This document shows positions 43,015-52,144 of a stretch of 64,000 bases of DNA, piece after piece (the stretch's first letter is position 1; each line of letters starts with the position of its first letter). Origin of the DNA: Cohnella sp. OV330 (GTDB lineage Bacteria > Bacillota > Bacilli > Paenibacillales > Paenibacillaceae); assembly GCF_900112065.1 (NCBI RefSeq), contig NZ_FOKE01000007.1, positions 124,001 to 188,000 of the forward strand, given 5' to 3'. Under the pieces are notes generated by a model, which saw only the letters and a list, made by a program, of their open reading frames with translations, had not been told where the DNA came from and made no database searches. The translations under genes were made by a program, and so were the position numbers.

Positions 43015-43285
43015 ATAAGACATGGATAGGGACCAGTAAGCAGTCCTACCCTTCAGAGAGCGGAACCGCTGCCTTGCAGCGCTGCGAGGTTCCGCAGGAA
43101 GTAAGCTGCCGAAGTCGCCCTGGAGTTTCCCGTTCGAACCGAGCACGCCGTAGAACGGGACGGCCGCAGCCGTTATCCTGCGTTCGAGAGCCGCATTTCG
43201 TCCGATTGGGAGATGCGGAATGAAGGTGGTACCACGGAAGTTCAACCTTTCGTCCTTTGCGGCGGGAGGTTTTTGCTTTTTTTCG
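43015..43285 (+). promoter_or_regulatory. T-box leader riboswitch of valS
   Basis: The 14-base T-box core AATGAAGGTGGTACCACGG is at 43219-43237. Upstream is a stem I with CCAG-AGTA-GCAG on the 5' side and CTGC-CGAAGTCGC-CTGG on the 3' side; the bulged GTC (43114-43116) is the likely valine specifier codon opposite the AGTA. CAGAGAG near 43056 matches the AG-bulge region. Downstream AACCTTTCGTC (43244-43254) pairs with GGCGGGAGGTT (43261-43271), then T-runs, forming the terminator; uncharged tRNA-Val would favour the antiterminator and expression of valS. Confidence 0.9.
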
Positions 43286-43404
43286 GGGTCCCGCCCCGAA
43301 CCCGCATATGCTTCGGCTTTGCCGTTACGGACCGGCCCGGCATGACGCGAGCCGGAGGCCGATCGCCAATCGTCTGATCCACGTCCCTGGAGGTTGTGAA
43401 TTCA

Positions 43405-46056
43405 ATGAGCGACATCAATCAAAGCAAACCCCTTGAACTGCCCACCACGTACGATCCGACAGGCGCCGAGCAGAAGTGGTACGACGCTTGGCTCGAAGGC
43501 GGATATTTCAAGGCCGGCCTGAGGCCAGACGCGCCCAAATACACGATCGTCATCCCGCCGCCCAACGTGACGGGCATGCTGCATATCGGCCATGCGCTCG
43601 ATCTGACGCTGCAGGACATCCTGATCCGCTTCAAGCGGATGCAGGGCTTCGACGCGCTATGGGTGCCGGGTACGGACCATGCGGGCATCGCCACGCAGAC
43701 CAAGGTCGAGAGCACGCTTCGCGAAGAAGGCTTGTCCCGCTACGATCTCGGCCGGGAGAAGTTCCTTGAGCGCGTCTGGGACTGGAAGGAACAGTACGCC
43801 GGCTCGATCCGCAAGCAATGGTCCAAGATGGGCCTCAGCCTCGACTATTCCCGCGAGCGCTTCACGCTCGACGAAGGGTTGTCCAAGGCGGTCCGCGAGG
43901 TGTTCAAGCGCCTTTACGACAAGGGCCTGATCTACCGCGGCAAGCGCATCATCAACTGGGACCCGGCCGCCAAGACCGCTCTCTCGGACATCGAAGTCGA
44001 ATACAAAGAAGTGAACGGGCATCTCTATCATCTGAAGTATCCGCTATCCGACGGCAGCGGCCATCTGACGGTCGCGACGACGCGTCCCGAGACGATGCTG
44101 GGCGATACGGCGGTAGCCGTGCACCCCGAGGACGAGCGCTACAAGCACCTGATCGGCAAGACGCTCCGTCTCCCGATCGTCGGCCGCGAGATTCCGGTCG
44201 TCGGCGACGAATACGTCGACAAGGACTTCGGCAGCGGCGCCGTCAAGATCACGCCGGCGCACGACCCGAACGATTTCGAGGTCGGCGCCCGTCACGATCT
44301 GCCGCAGATCATCGTCATGGACGAAAGCGGGCGGATGAACGACCAAGCCGGCCCGTACGAGGGCATGGACCGCGCCGATTGCCGCAAGGCGATCGTCAAA
44401 GATCTGCAGGAGCAAGGCGTCCTGATCCAAATCGAGGATCACGTTCACCAGGTCGGCCACAGCGAGCGCAGCGGCGCCGTCGTCGAGCCGTACCTTTCGA
44501 CGCAGTGGTTCGTCTCCATGAAGCCGCTCGCCGAAGCCGCGATTAACGCGCAGCGATCGGGCAATGGCGTCAACTTCGTGCCTGACCGCTTCGAGAAAAT
44601 CTATCTGCACTGGATCGAAAACGTACGCGACTGGTGCATTTCCCGCCAGCTCTGGTGGGGACACCGCATTCCGGCCTGGTACAAGGAAGGTACGGGCGAG
44701 ATATACGTAGGCACGGAGGCGCCAGAAGGCGATGGCTGGGTGCAGGACGAAGACGTGCTGGACACGTGGTTCAGCTCGGCGCTATGGCCGTTCTCGACGC
44801 TCGGCTGGCCGGACAGTACCGAGGATCTGAAGCGTTACTATCCGACGGACGTGCTCGTTACCGGCTACGACATCATTTACTTCTGGGTCGCCCGGATGAT
44901 TTTCACCGCGCTGGAGTTCACGGGAGAGTCGCCGTTCAAGGACGTGCTCATCCACGGTCTCGTGCGCGATGCCGAAGGGCGCAAGATGTCCAAGTCGCTC
45001 GGCAACGGCGTCGATCCGTTCGAAGTCATTGAGAAATACGGCGCCGATGCGATGCGCTACATGCTGTCCACGGGCAACACGCCGGGGCAGGATCTTCGCT
45101 TCCGCTGGGAGAAGGTCGAGCAGGCGCGCAATTTCGCCAACAAGATCTGGAACGCATCGCGCTTCGCCCTGATGAACCTCGAAGGCTTCAAGGCGGAGGA
45201 CATCGACCTGACAGGCAGCCTGTCCACGGCCGACCGTTGGATTTTGCACCGGCTCCACGAGACGGCGCGCGACGTGACCCGGCTTATGGAAACGTACGAA
45301 TTCGGCGAAACGGGACGTCTGCTGTACAATTTCATCTGGGACGATCTGTGCGACTGGTACATCGAGTTCGCCAAGCTCACGCTGTACGGGGAAGACGCGG
45401 CCGCCAAGACAAGCACCCAATCCGTCATCGCGTATGTGCTGGACCGCACGCTGCGGCTGCTGCATCCGTTCATGCCTTACCTGTCGGAAGAGATCTGGCA
45501 GCATCTGCCGCACGAAGCCGGCGAGACGATCACGCTGGCTGCCTGGCCGGCCTACGATGCCGCGTTCGAAGCGCCTGACGCAGTCTCGGAGATGGGTCTG
45601 CTCATGGACGCGATCCGCGCGGTTCGCAACGTGCGCGCCGAAGTCGGCGTAACGCCGGGCAAAAAGATCGAACTGCTCGCGAAGCCGACCACGGAAGCGT
45701 CCGCGGGCATCCTGAAGCGCAACGAGGAATATTTGCGCAGGTTCTGCAATACGTCGAGCTTGACGCTGGACGCGAGTCTCGCGGCGCCGGAAAAGGCGAT
45801 GACCGCCATCGTGACGGGCGTCGAGCTGTACCTGCCGATCGCCGGCCTGATCGATATCGGGCAAGAGATCGCGCGGCTGACCAAGGAACTGGCTTCGCTC
45901 AACGCCGAGGTCGATCGCGTGGAGAAGAAGCTCGCGAACGAAGGGTATATCGCGAAGGCGCCTGCCCACGTGGTCGAGCAGGAGCGCGCGAAAGGCGCCG
46001 ATTATCGCGACAAGCGCGACAAAGTGCTGGCTCGGATCGAAGAGCTTAAAAACTGA
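43405..46056 (+). CDS. valS: valyl-tRNA synthetase
   Basis: 883 residues from ATG 43405; the GTG at 43396 is 2 bases from GGAGG. Class I synthetase: IPPPNVTGMLHIGHALD contains HIGH near 58; the editing domain has DTAVAVHPEDERY and KITPAHDPNDFEVG; KMSKSLGNG near 526-532 is the second ATP motif; a C-terminal coiled-coil arm (EIARLTKELASLNAEVDRVEKKL) is typical of ValS. Charges tRNA-Val. Controlled by the T-box leader. Its TGA overlaps a possible ATG for folC. Confidence 0.97.
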   Translation: MSDINQSKPLELPTTYDPTGAEQKWYDAWLEGGYFKAGLRPDAPKYTIVIPPPNVTGMLHIGHALDLTLQDILIRFKRMQGFDALWVPGTDHAGIATQTKVESTLREEGLSRYDLGREKFLERVWDWKEQYAGSIRKQWSKMGLSLDYSRERFTLDEGLSKAVREVFKRLYDKGLIYRGKRIINWDPAAKTALSDIEVEYKEVNGHLYHLKYPLSDGSGHLTVATTRPETMLGDTAVAVHPEDERYKHLIGKTLRLPIVGREIPVVGDEYVDKDFGSGAVKITPAHDPNDFEVGARHDLPQIIVMDESGRMNDQAGPYEGMDRADCRKAIVKDLQEQGVLIQIEDHVHQVGHSERSGAVVEPYLSTQWFVSMKPLAEAAINAQRSGNGVNFVPDRFEKIYLHWIENVRDWCISRQLWWGHRIPAWYKEGTGEIYVGTEAPEGDGWVQDEDVLDTWFSSALWPFSTLGWPDSTEDLKRYYPTDVLVTGYDIIYFWVARMIFTALEFTGESPFKDVLIHGLVRDAEGRKMSKSLGNGVDPFEVIEKYGADAMRYMLSTGNTPGQDLRFRWEKVEQARNFANKIWNASRFALMNLEGFKAEDIDLTGSLSTADRWILHRLHETARDVTRLMETYEFGETGRLLYNFIWDDLCDWYIEFAKLTLYGEDAAAKTSTQSVIAYVLDRTLRLLHPFMPYLSEEIWQHLPHEAGETITLAAWPAYDAAFEAPDAVSEMGLLMDAIRAVRNVRAEVGVTPGKKIELLAKPTTEASAGILKRNEEYLRRFCNTSSLTLDASLAAPEKAMTAIVTGVELYLPIAGLIDIGQEIARLTKELASLNAEVDRVEKKLANEGYIAKAPAHVVEQERAKGADYRDKRDKVLARIEELKN

Positions 46057-46073
46057 TGGAGGCGAGCACAGGC

Positions 46074-47504
46074 ATGACAACTTCGCAAGACGCGTCATCT
46101 CAGAACGCTCATGACCTGACATCCGCCGGGGACAACGTGGAGGCATCTTTCCGCACCGCCGCCGAGGCGGTCAACTGGATCTCCGGCCTCGCTCCGGTCG
46201 TCGGCATTAAGCCGGGTCTCGAGCGAATGGAGCTGCTGCTGGAAAAGCTGAACTACCCGCACCGCCGTCTCAGATTCATCCATGTGGCGGGCACGAACGG
46301 CAAAGGCTCCGTATGCGCCATGCTGGCCTCGGTTCTGCGGAAGAGCGGTTATGACGTCGGCCTGTTCACGTCGCCGTATCTGACGTCGTTCGCGGACCGC
46401 ATCGATTACAACGGCGAGGCGATGCCCGAGGAGGTCATCGTTCGCCTCGCGAACCGCCTGAAGCCGCTCTCCGACGAGCTGGCGGATTCCGAATGGGGGG
46501 CGCTGACGGCTTTCGAGCTGACGACGGCCATGGCGATTTTGTATTACGCGACGGTCGCTTTTCCGGATTATGTCGTATGGGAAACGGGACTGGGCGGACG
46601 CCTCGACGTGACGAACGTCGTCACGCCGGTCGTCAGCGTCATCACGAACGTCGGGCACGACCATATGGATCTGTTGGGCGACACGATCGCGGACATTGCC
46701 CGGGAAAAAGCGGGGATCGTCAAATCCGGCGTCCCGGTCGTATCGACCGTGCTGCAGCCGGAGGCGGCTGCGATCGTCAAAGAGACCGCCGCCTCGCGCA
46801 AAGCGACGCTCTATCAGCTGGGCGAACAGTTTTCCTATGAAAACCGCGGTACGCAGGAAGAATCTCAGTCCTTCGATTTTCGGGATTTGTTCAGAGGACT
46901 GGAGGATATCCGAATCGGCCTGGCCGGTCCCCACCAACAGGCCAATGCCGCCGCCGCGATCATGGCGATCGACGTGCTGCGGACGTACTACGCGCTTATC
47001 GTCGACGAGGAGGACCTTAGGGAAGGACTTCGCCGGGCGGCTTGGCCGGGCAGGCTTGAACTCGTGAGCCGCGAGCCTCGGATTCTGCTTGACGGCGCCC
47101 ACAATCCCGAAGGCATGGCTGCACTCGCGGAGGCGCTTCGGCAGGGGTATCCGCGCGATAAGCTCAACGTGCTGCTCGCCATGATGCCCAACAAGAATCA
47201 TGAAGACGCCTTAAGGCATATACTACCAATGGTGAGTACGCTTGTCGTTACGGAACCGGATCATCATCGCAAGATGGGGGCTGAAGCGCTGGCGGATGTC
47301 GCCCGGCGTGCAGGGCGGGATACGGGCGGCGCGGCAGCCGTCATCGTCGAACCGGATTGGCGCAAAGCGCTCGAAAAAATACAAAGCCTCGCGGCCGCCG
47401 AACCCGAGGAAAATACGTTGACGCTCGTGACGGGCACGCTCTATTTGATCGCGGACGTCCGTTCATGGCTGCTTGAACGAAAGACTTCTGACAAAGGCTG
47501 GTGA
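46074..47504 (+). CDS. folC: folylpolyglutamate synthase / dihydrofolate synthase
   Basis: 476 residues from ATG 46074, 11 bases after GGAGG; the ATG at 46056, coupled to the valS stop (TGATG), adds six residues and is possible. The Mur-ligase-like P-loop is HVAGTNGKGSVCAML near 71-85; FTSPYLTSFADRI and LGGRLDVTNVV are FolC motifs, with VITNVGHDHMDLLG and LDGAHNPEGMAAL completing it. It adds glutamates to folates. As in B. subtilis it follows valS. Overlaps the beginning of the murC frame only if murC starts early. Confidence 0.95.
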   Translation: MTTSQDASSQNAHDLTSAGDNVEASFRTAAEAVNWISGLAPVVGIKPGLERMELLLEKLNYPHRRLRFIHVAGTNGKGSVCAMLASVLRKSGYDVGLFTSPYLTSFADRIDYNGEAMPEEVIVRLANRLKPLSDELADSEWGALTAFELTTAMAILYYATVAFPDYVVWETGLGGRLDVTNVVTPVVSVITNVGHDHMDLLGDTIADIAREKAGIVKSGVPVVSTVLQPEAAAIVKETAASRKATLYQLGEQFSYENRGTQEESQSFDFRDLFRGLEDIRIGLAGPHQQANAAAAIMAIDVLRTYYALIVDEEDLREGLRRAAWPGRLELVSREPRILLDGAHNPEGMAALAEALRQGYPRDKLNVLLAMMPNKNHEDALRHILPMVSTLVVTEPDHHRKMGAEALADVARRAGRDTGGAAAVIVEPDWRKALEKIQSLAAAEPEENTLTLVTGTLYLIADVRSWLLERKTSDKGW

Positions 47505-47511
47505 AGCGTCG

Positions 47512-48897
47512 TTGGCAACGGCTGAACACGTACATTTTATCGGCATCGGCGGCTACGGGATGAGCGCCATTGCCAGAGTGATGCTGGAGATGGGCTATCA
47601 TGTGACCGGGTCGGACGTCGCCCGGCAGGAATTGACGGACAAACTGGCCAGCAAAGGGGCCGAGATCTACATCGGGCACGAACCCGGCAACGTCCGGGGC
47701 GCCAATCTGGTCGTCTACTCGACGGCGCTGGCGCGGGATAACGTAGAGCGCTTGGAGGCGGAGAGTCTGAACATTCCGACGCTTCACCGCGCGCAGATGC
47801 TGGCCCGGCTGCTCAACAGCCGCACCGGCATCGCGGTGGCCGGCGCCCACGGCAAGACGACGACTTCCTCGATGATCGCGCTCGTCATGGAGCTATCGGG
47901 TCTGGATCCCACGTATATCATCGGGGGGGAGATCGTGAACGTCGGCACGAACGCCAAGGCCGGCAAAGGCGAGCACGTCGTGGCCGAGGCGGACGAGAGC
48001 GACGGGTCGTTCCTTCAGTACGAGCCCGCGGTAGCCGTCGTTACGAATATCGAGGCGGACCATCTCGAGAACTACGACGGCGACTTCGGCAAGCTTAAGG
48101 CGGCTTACGTGCAATTTCTTAAGCAGGTTCGTCCCGAAGGCTGCGCCGTCGTATGCGCGGACGACGCCAACGTCAGGGAGCTGCTCCCCCAGGCGGCGGG
48201 AACGAACGTGATCACGTTCGGCATCGAGCAAGAGGCGGACTACAAAGCGGTCTCGATCGAATTGGGCGACCGTCAAGCCTCCTTCAACGTCGTGAAAGGC
48301 GAGGAGACGCTCGGTCTCGTTCGTCTCTCCGTGCCCGGTATGCATAACGTTTACAACGCCCTTGCGACGATCGTCGTTTGCCTGCACGCCGGCGTGCCTT
48401 TCGAACGGATCGCTTCGTCGATCGTGGAGTTCCGGGGCGCGAAGCGCCGGTTCCAGGTGCTCGGGGACGTCAACGACGTGCTCGTCATCGACGATTACGC
48501 GCACCATCCGACGGAGATCCAGGCAACGATCCTGGCGGCCAAGGCGACCGGGAAACGCATTTTGGCCGTATTCCAGCCGCAGCGGTACACGCGTACCTAC
48601 TTTCTGCTGGATGCGTTCAGCCGGGCATTCGCCGAGGCGGACGAGGTGTATATTACCGATATCTACTCGCCGGCCGGCGAGAAGCGCATCGAGGGCGTCA
48701 CGTCGTCGCGCCTTGTTCAGTTGATCGCGGAGAATAGCAATGCCAACGTCTCGTACGTGCCGACGCGAGAGCAGGTCCGCGACCTGCTCGCCGAGCGGGT
48801 GAAGCCCGGCGATCTCGTGCTGACGATGGGCGCCGGGGACATCTGGAAGTCCGCCGACGAACTGGCCCGCATTTTGCGGGAACGGGCGGGAAATTAA
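47512..48897 (+). CDS. murC: UDP-N-acetylmuramate--L-alanine ligase
   Basis: 461 residues from TTG 47512, preceded by AAGGCTGGTGA; an open TTG frame begins 13 codons earlier inside folC. HVHFIGIGGYGMSAIARVML is the N-terminal UDP-binding motif, AVAGAHGKTTTSSMIALV the ATP loop near 114-130, EADESDGSFLQYEP and TNIEADHLENYDGD the metal and catalytic part, and DDYAHHPTEIQATI near 330 the C-terminal signature. Adds L-Ala to UDP-MurNAc. Not adjacent to folC in B. subtilis, so local order differs. Strong terminator follows. Confidence 0.95.
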   Translation: MATAEHVHFIGIGGYGMSAIARVMLEMGYHVTGSDVARQELTDKLASKGAEIYIGHEPGNVRGANLVVYSTALARDNVERLEAESLNIPTLHRAQMLARLLNSRTGIAVAGAHGKTTTSSMIALVMELSGLDPTYIIGGEIVNVGTNAKAGKGEHVVAEADESDGSFLQYEPAVAVVTNIEADHLENYDGDFGKLKAAYVQFLKQVRPEGCAVVCADDANVRELLPQAAGTNVITFGIEQEADYKAVSIELGDRQASFNVVKGEETLGLVRLSVPGMHNVYNALATIVVCLHAGVPFERIASSIVEFRGAKRRFQVLGDVNDVLVIDDYAHHPTEIQATILAAKATGKRILAVFQPQRYTRTYFLLDAFSRAFAEADEVYITDIYSPAGEKRIEGVTSSRLVQLIAENSNANVSYVPTREQVRDLLAERVKPGDLVLTMGAGDIWKSADELARILRERAGN

Positions 48898-48909
48898 TAG
48901 CAGGAACGA

Positions 48910-48940
48910 AGCGCAGCGGGATGACCCCGCTGCGCTTTTT
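48910..48940 (+). terminator. intrinsic terminator of murC
   Basis: AGCGCAGCGGG and CCCGCTGCGCT form a perfect 11-bp stem with a 5-base loop and five T. The rest of 48941-49087 shows no gene. Confidence 0.92.
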
Positions 48941-49087
48941 GATTGCCCGGCTCGGGCTTTAATTCGCTTTAAGTGCACGGCTGCAAGAGAGGAAAGCACC
49001 GCTGGAGCGGGCATTTTCCGGCCTGGCGCAGGCTGCAAGCGAGGTTATGCGGTTGGTAGAACACTGGCGAAACGGATTTGCAGGCGA

Positions 49088-49116
49088 TCATATTCTCTCT
49101 CATTCGCTCATAGACT
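49088..49116 (+). promoter_or_regulatory. candidate sigma-E promoter of spoIIB-like gene
   Basis: TCATATT (49088-49094), a 14-base spacer and CATAGACT (49109-49116) match the sigma-E consensus (TCATATT / CATACAnT) with one -10 mismatch, 37 bases before the ATG. Confidence 0.45.
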
Positions 49117-49153
49117 AGGATTAATAGACGAAGCAGCAGGGAGAGAAGCCAAG

Positions 49154-50914
49154 ATGCAGCCACCTTCCAGAATGACCTTTAAGTTCGACGGCAACCTTCC
49201 GAGGGAAGTCCGAAACGATAGCGCCGTCCGGCAAGATTCCGCGCTGCAGGCGTCCGGGCAAGGAAGCGCGAACGCCGACCTAGCGGATCCGGCAGCCCGA
49301 GGCTTTAAACCGCGCGGGTTTTCGGCGCAGGCGAGCAGACAGGCGCAGAGCGCCGGCAGCGGGTATCGCCTGCCTGGCAAAGGCGCGCATATCGGGCAAG
49401 GGCGCCCTGTGCCGGACACGGCGTCAGGGCTAAGGATGCGAGATGCCGCGCCGGAAGGCGGCGCGGCGGCGCCGATCGGCGCGCAGCAAAGCGCGTCCGC
49501 GGGCAACGGGCCTGCGGCTGGACGGCACCCTTCCGACGGGCATATGTCGGACGCGCGCTCGACGCGCGAACATCCGATTCGTCCGCAATCGGCTAAAAGA
49601 CCGGCCGATCGCGTTGCGCGATCAGGCCCTTACCAGGACGACGTCGAGGCTTTGGAGCAGATGATCCGCGGCACCGACGGGGAGCGCGGCCATCCGCGGA
49701 GCGAGAGCCGTTCGCAATCTTCGGAACGCGTGAAGACCTTGCCGGCCGGACGCGTCGCCGGTTTTCGCAAGCCGTCTTCCGTCCAAGCGCCGTCTTTGCC
49801 CGATCTCCCTTACGGAGACCTTCGCCACGCCATCGCGGATCAGGACGATCAAGAAGTGTATCCGTCCAGCGAAGTTCAAGATCCTTATGCGGCGCATAAT
49901 CATAGCGCGGCGTACGATGCCGGTTCGGTCCCGCTGGATTCGGAACCGTATTCGGATGTGGACGAGCATTGGATCGACGGCGGAAATACGCGTAGATATC
50001 GCGGCGGGCCCTCGTGGATGCGCATATTCGCTTCGGTCGCGGCCGCGATCGTGACGGGAGCGATCTTCGGATACATCGTGCTGGCGCTTTTCACGGGCGA
50101 GCCTATTTTGCCGTCGGGAAGCGCGGCCGATCCGGCATCCGCCGGGTTAAAGCCCGCGGCATCCGGCGCTGCGGCGGCGTCCGACGGCACCAAGGCCGAT
50201 CCTGCAGCGTCGGGACAGGCGCCAGCCGGCAAGCCGGACGGCACCGATCCGGCAGGCGCAGCGCAGCCGGACAAAGCGGCTGGCGCCGCAGGCGACGCCC
50301 AGGTGCCCGCTTCGGTCAGCTACCTGCTGCAGTACGGCGTCTTCCAGAGCGAAGCCAGCATGAACGAGGCCGTCCAAGCGCTGACGAGCCAAGGCATCGC
50401 GGCCGCGACGGATACGAAGGACGGGTACCGCGTATACGCGGGAATCGCAGCCGACAAGGCCGAGGCGGAAAAGCTGGCCGCGGCGTTGACCGACGAGGAG
50501 CTGTACGCCAAAGCGCTGGACAACCGGGCGCTCTCGCTGCCGCAGACGCCGGCGGCGGTGTCGTGGGCTGCATATCTGAAGGAGAGCGACGCGCTCGGCC
50601 GCTTGCTCGCCGGGACGTCGGCCGAGCTGCTGGCCGAGGGCGATTCGCCGCCGCCAAGCGCGCAGGCTGCTGCCGATATGCAAGCCGCATTGAAACGCTG
50701 GAACGCCGCAAAGACGGACATGGCTTCGTGGTCCGGCAGCCGAAGCGAGCCTGCCGGCGCCTTGGCCGCTCAGCTCGGAGCCGCGTCCGAGCAGTGGGCC
50801 GCCTACGGCAAGGAACCGTCCGCCGCCCGCTTGCGCGCCGTGCAGACGTCGGCGATGAAAGCGGCGTTGATCGCCCGCCAGCTGCGCGAGGAGCTCGGCG
50901 AAGATGGCGACTGA
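49154..50914 (+). CDS. SpoIIB-like SPOR domain membrane protein
   Basis: 586 residues: a long polar, Gly/Ala/Arg/Pro-rich cytoplasmic region (1-285), one membrane segment (IFASVAAAIVTGAIFGYIVLALF, about 290-312), an Ala/Gly/Pro linker, then a SPOR-type fold (LLQYGVFQSEASMNEAVQALTSQG ... YRVYAGIAADKAEAEKLAAAL, about 388-450) and a helical C-terminal part. SPOR domains bind denuded septal peptidoglycan. Placement just before maf-radC-mreB is that of B. subtilis spoIIB, which acts in engulfment. The protein is much larger than SpoIIB (about 330 aa) and identity to it is not claimed. Confidence 0.7.
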   Translation: MQPPSRMTFKFDGNLPREVRNDSAVRQDSALQASGQGSANADLADPAARGFKPRGFSAQASRQAQSAGSGYRLPGKGAHIGQGRPVPDTASGLRMRDAAPEGGAAAPIGAQQSASAGNGPAAGRHPSDGHMSDARSTREHPIRPQSAKRPADRVARSGPYQDDVEALEQMIRGTDGERGHPRSESRSQSSERVKTLPAGRVAGFRKPSSVQAPSLPDLPYGDLRHAIADQDDQEVYPSSEVQDPYAAHNHSAAYDAGSVPLDSEPYSDVDEHWIDGGNTRRYRGGPSWMRIFASVAAAIVTGAIFGYIVLALFTGEPILPSGSAADPASAGLKPAASGAAAASDGTKADPAASGQAPAGKPDGTDPAGAAQPDKAAGAAGDAQVPASVSYLLQYGVFQSEASMNEAVQALTSQGIAAATDTKDGYRVYAGIAADKAEAEKLAAALTDEELYAKALDNRALSLPQTPAAVSWAAYLKESDALGRLLAGTSAELLAEGDSPPPSAQAAADMQAALKRWNAAKTDMASWSGSRSEPAGALAAQLGAASEQWAAYGKEPSAARLRAVQTSAMKAALIARQLREELGEDGD

Positions 50915-50996
50915 GCTGCGGCTGTGCCTGCAAATGCAGGGACGCTGTCTGGACCCGAAGACCTATCGCCGCCGCCGCTTCCCGCATCGCGCGGAC

Positions 50997-51024
50997 AGAC
51001 AGCCCCGTCCTAGGGGCTGTCTTT
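50997..51024 (+). terminator. intrinsic terminator of spoIIB-like gene
   Basis: AGACAGCCCC and GGGGCTGTCT form a perfect 10-bp stem with loop GTCCTA, followed by a short T-run. Confidence 0.75.
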
Positions 51025-51034
51025 GCGTTGTCCA

Positions 51035-51063
51035 TTGTGCGTGCCGCCGGAGCCACGTATAAT
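51035..51063 (+). promoter_or_regulatory. candidate sigma-A promoter
   Basis: TTGTGC (51035-51040), a 17-base spacer and TATAAT (51058-51063), upstream of the small membrane protein gene and maf. Confidence 0.4.
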
Positions 51064-51104
51064 AATGAAGCAAGTGTCAAAAAATGGCGGGAGACGTAGA
51101 TAGC

Positions 51105-51347
51105 GTGAAGAAAAACGGCTGGATTTTACTTTTATTCGTATTCCTCGGCATGCTGGCCGGCGCGCTTGTCGCGGACTGGCTGAAGCGCGTTCCCGGGCTC
51201 GACTTCCTCACGCGGACGGTGAAAGTGCACTGGTCCCCTTCCGCCGATTTGCTCGTTCTCGTTTACAACATCAACATCTCGCTGAACGTGAGCCTGCTAA
51301 GTATGGTCGGCATTGCGGCGGCGATCTGGATTTACCGAAAAATGTAA
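51105..51347 (+). CDS. small membrane protein, DUF4321-like
   Basis: 80 residues from GTG 51105 (GGGAG 11 bases upstream); the ATG at 51084 has no site. Two hydrophobic helices, WILLLFVFLGMLAGALVADWL and a C-terminal INISLNVSLLSMVGIAAAIWIY, flank a short extracytoplasmic-type loop with TVKVHWSPSADLLVL. This arrangement matches a family of small Firmicute proteins (DUF4321 from memory) found upstream of maf. Function unknown. Stop is 52 bases before the maf ATG, so the two are probably co-transcribed. Confidence 0.75.
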   Translation: MKKNGWILLLFVFLGMLAGALVADWLKRVPGLDFLTRTVKVHWSPSADLLVLVYNINISLNVSLLSMVGIAAAIWIYRKM

Positions 51348-51399
51348 TGGAATGCCCGCAGGGCGAAAGTTCAAGGATCCCGAAAGGAAGAATGCCGCT

Positions 51400-52011
51400 A
51401 TGACCCAACACGCAGTGCCAGAGACGCGGGCAACGCTCGTACTGGCGTCCTCTTCGCCTCGCAGGCAGCAATTGATCGGCTTGCTCGGCTTGCCCGTCGA
51501 GATTATGCCGAGCCACGTCGACGAGGATACGCCCGAGGGATGGAGCCCCGCTCGCATCGTCGAGGAGCTCGCGCGCCGCAAGGCTTCCGCCGTGCTGGAG
51601 CGGGCTTCGCGGACGCCGGGGGCGATCGTCGTCGGCAGCGATACGATCGTCGTGCTGGACGGGGACGTGCTCGGCAAGCCGAAGGATCGCGAGGATGCCA
51701 TTTCGATGCTGACCCGGCTCGCGGGGCGAGGGCACGAGGTGTTCACGGGCCTGTGCTGCATCGAAGCGGAGTCCGGACGTACCGTCGTGTCGCACAGCGT
51801 CACGCGCGTGTTCATGCGGGCGTTGACCGGGGTACAGATCGCCCGGTACGTCGATTCGGGCGAGCCGATGGACAAAGCGGGCGCGTATGGCATTCAGGAG
51901 ATCGGCGCGATGCTCGTCGAACGGATCGAAGGCGACTTTTTCACTGTCGTCGGACTGCCGGTCTCCCTGCTAGCGGCGCAGCTCGGCGAGTTCGGTCTCC
52001 AGTTTCCCTGA
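51400..52011 (+). CDS. maf: Maf family nucleoside triphosphate pyrophosphatase
   Basis: 203 residues from ATG 51400 with AAAGGAAG upstream; the longer frame from 51313 overlaps the preceding gene. LVLASSSPRRQQLIGLLG is the signature; VVGSDTIVVLDGDVLGKPKDREDA holds the catalytic Asp and Lys; GAYGIQEIGAMLVERIEGDFFTVVGLPV is the C-terminal signature. Maf proteins hydrolyse non-canonical or pyrimidine dNTPs and are linked to septum arrest. Upstream of radC and mreB as in B. subtilis. Confidence 0.94.
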   Translation: MTQHAVPETRATLVLASSSPRRQQLIGLLGLPVEIMPSHVDEDTPEGWSPARIVEELARRKASAVLERASRTPGAIVVGSDTIVVLDGDVLGKPKDREDAISMLTRLAGRGHEVFTGLCCIEAESGRTVVSHSVTRVFMRALTGVQIARYVDSGEPMDKAGAYGIQEIGAMLVERIEGDFFTVVGLPVSLLAAQLGEFGLQFP

Positions 52012-52144
52012 CCGGATCGGATGAGGGATTTCGCACGGACGACGCACGACGGCCGCGACCAGGCCGCGGGGTAGCGTCCCGCCGGAAGACCTTGAGCCGA
52101 TATCCGCAGCCGATGCGGTCGATAGGGAAGAGGGAACGTTCGAT

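Noticed and set aside
44782..46146. 454-residue minus-strand open frame opposite valS
   Set aside because: Shadow of valS with no motif; the sense gene is unambiguous.
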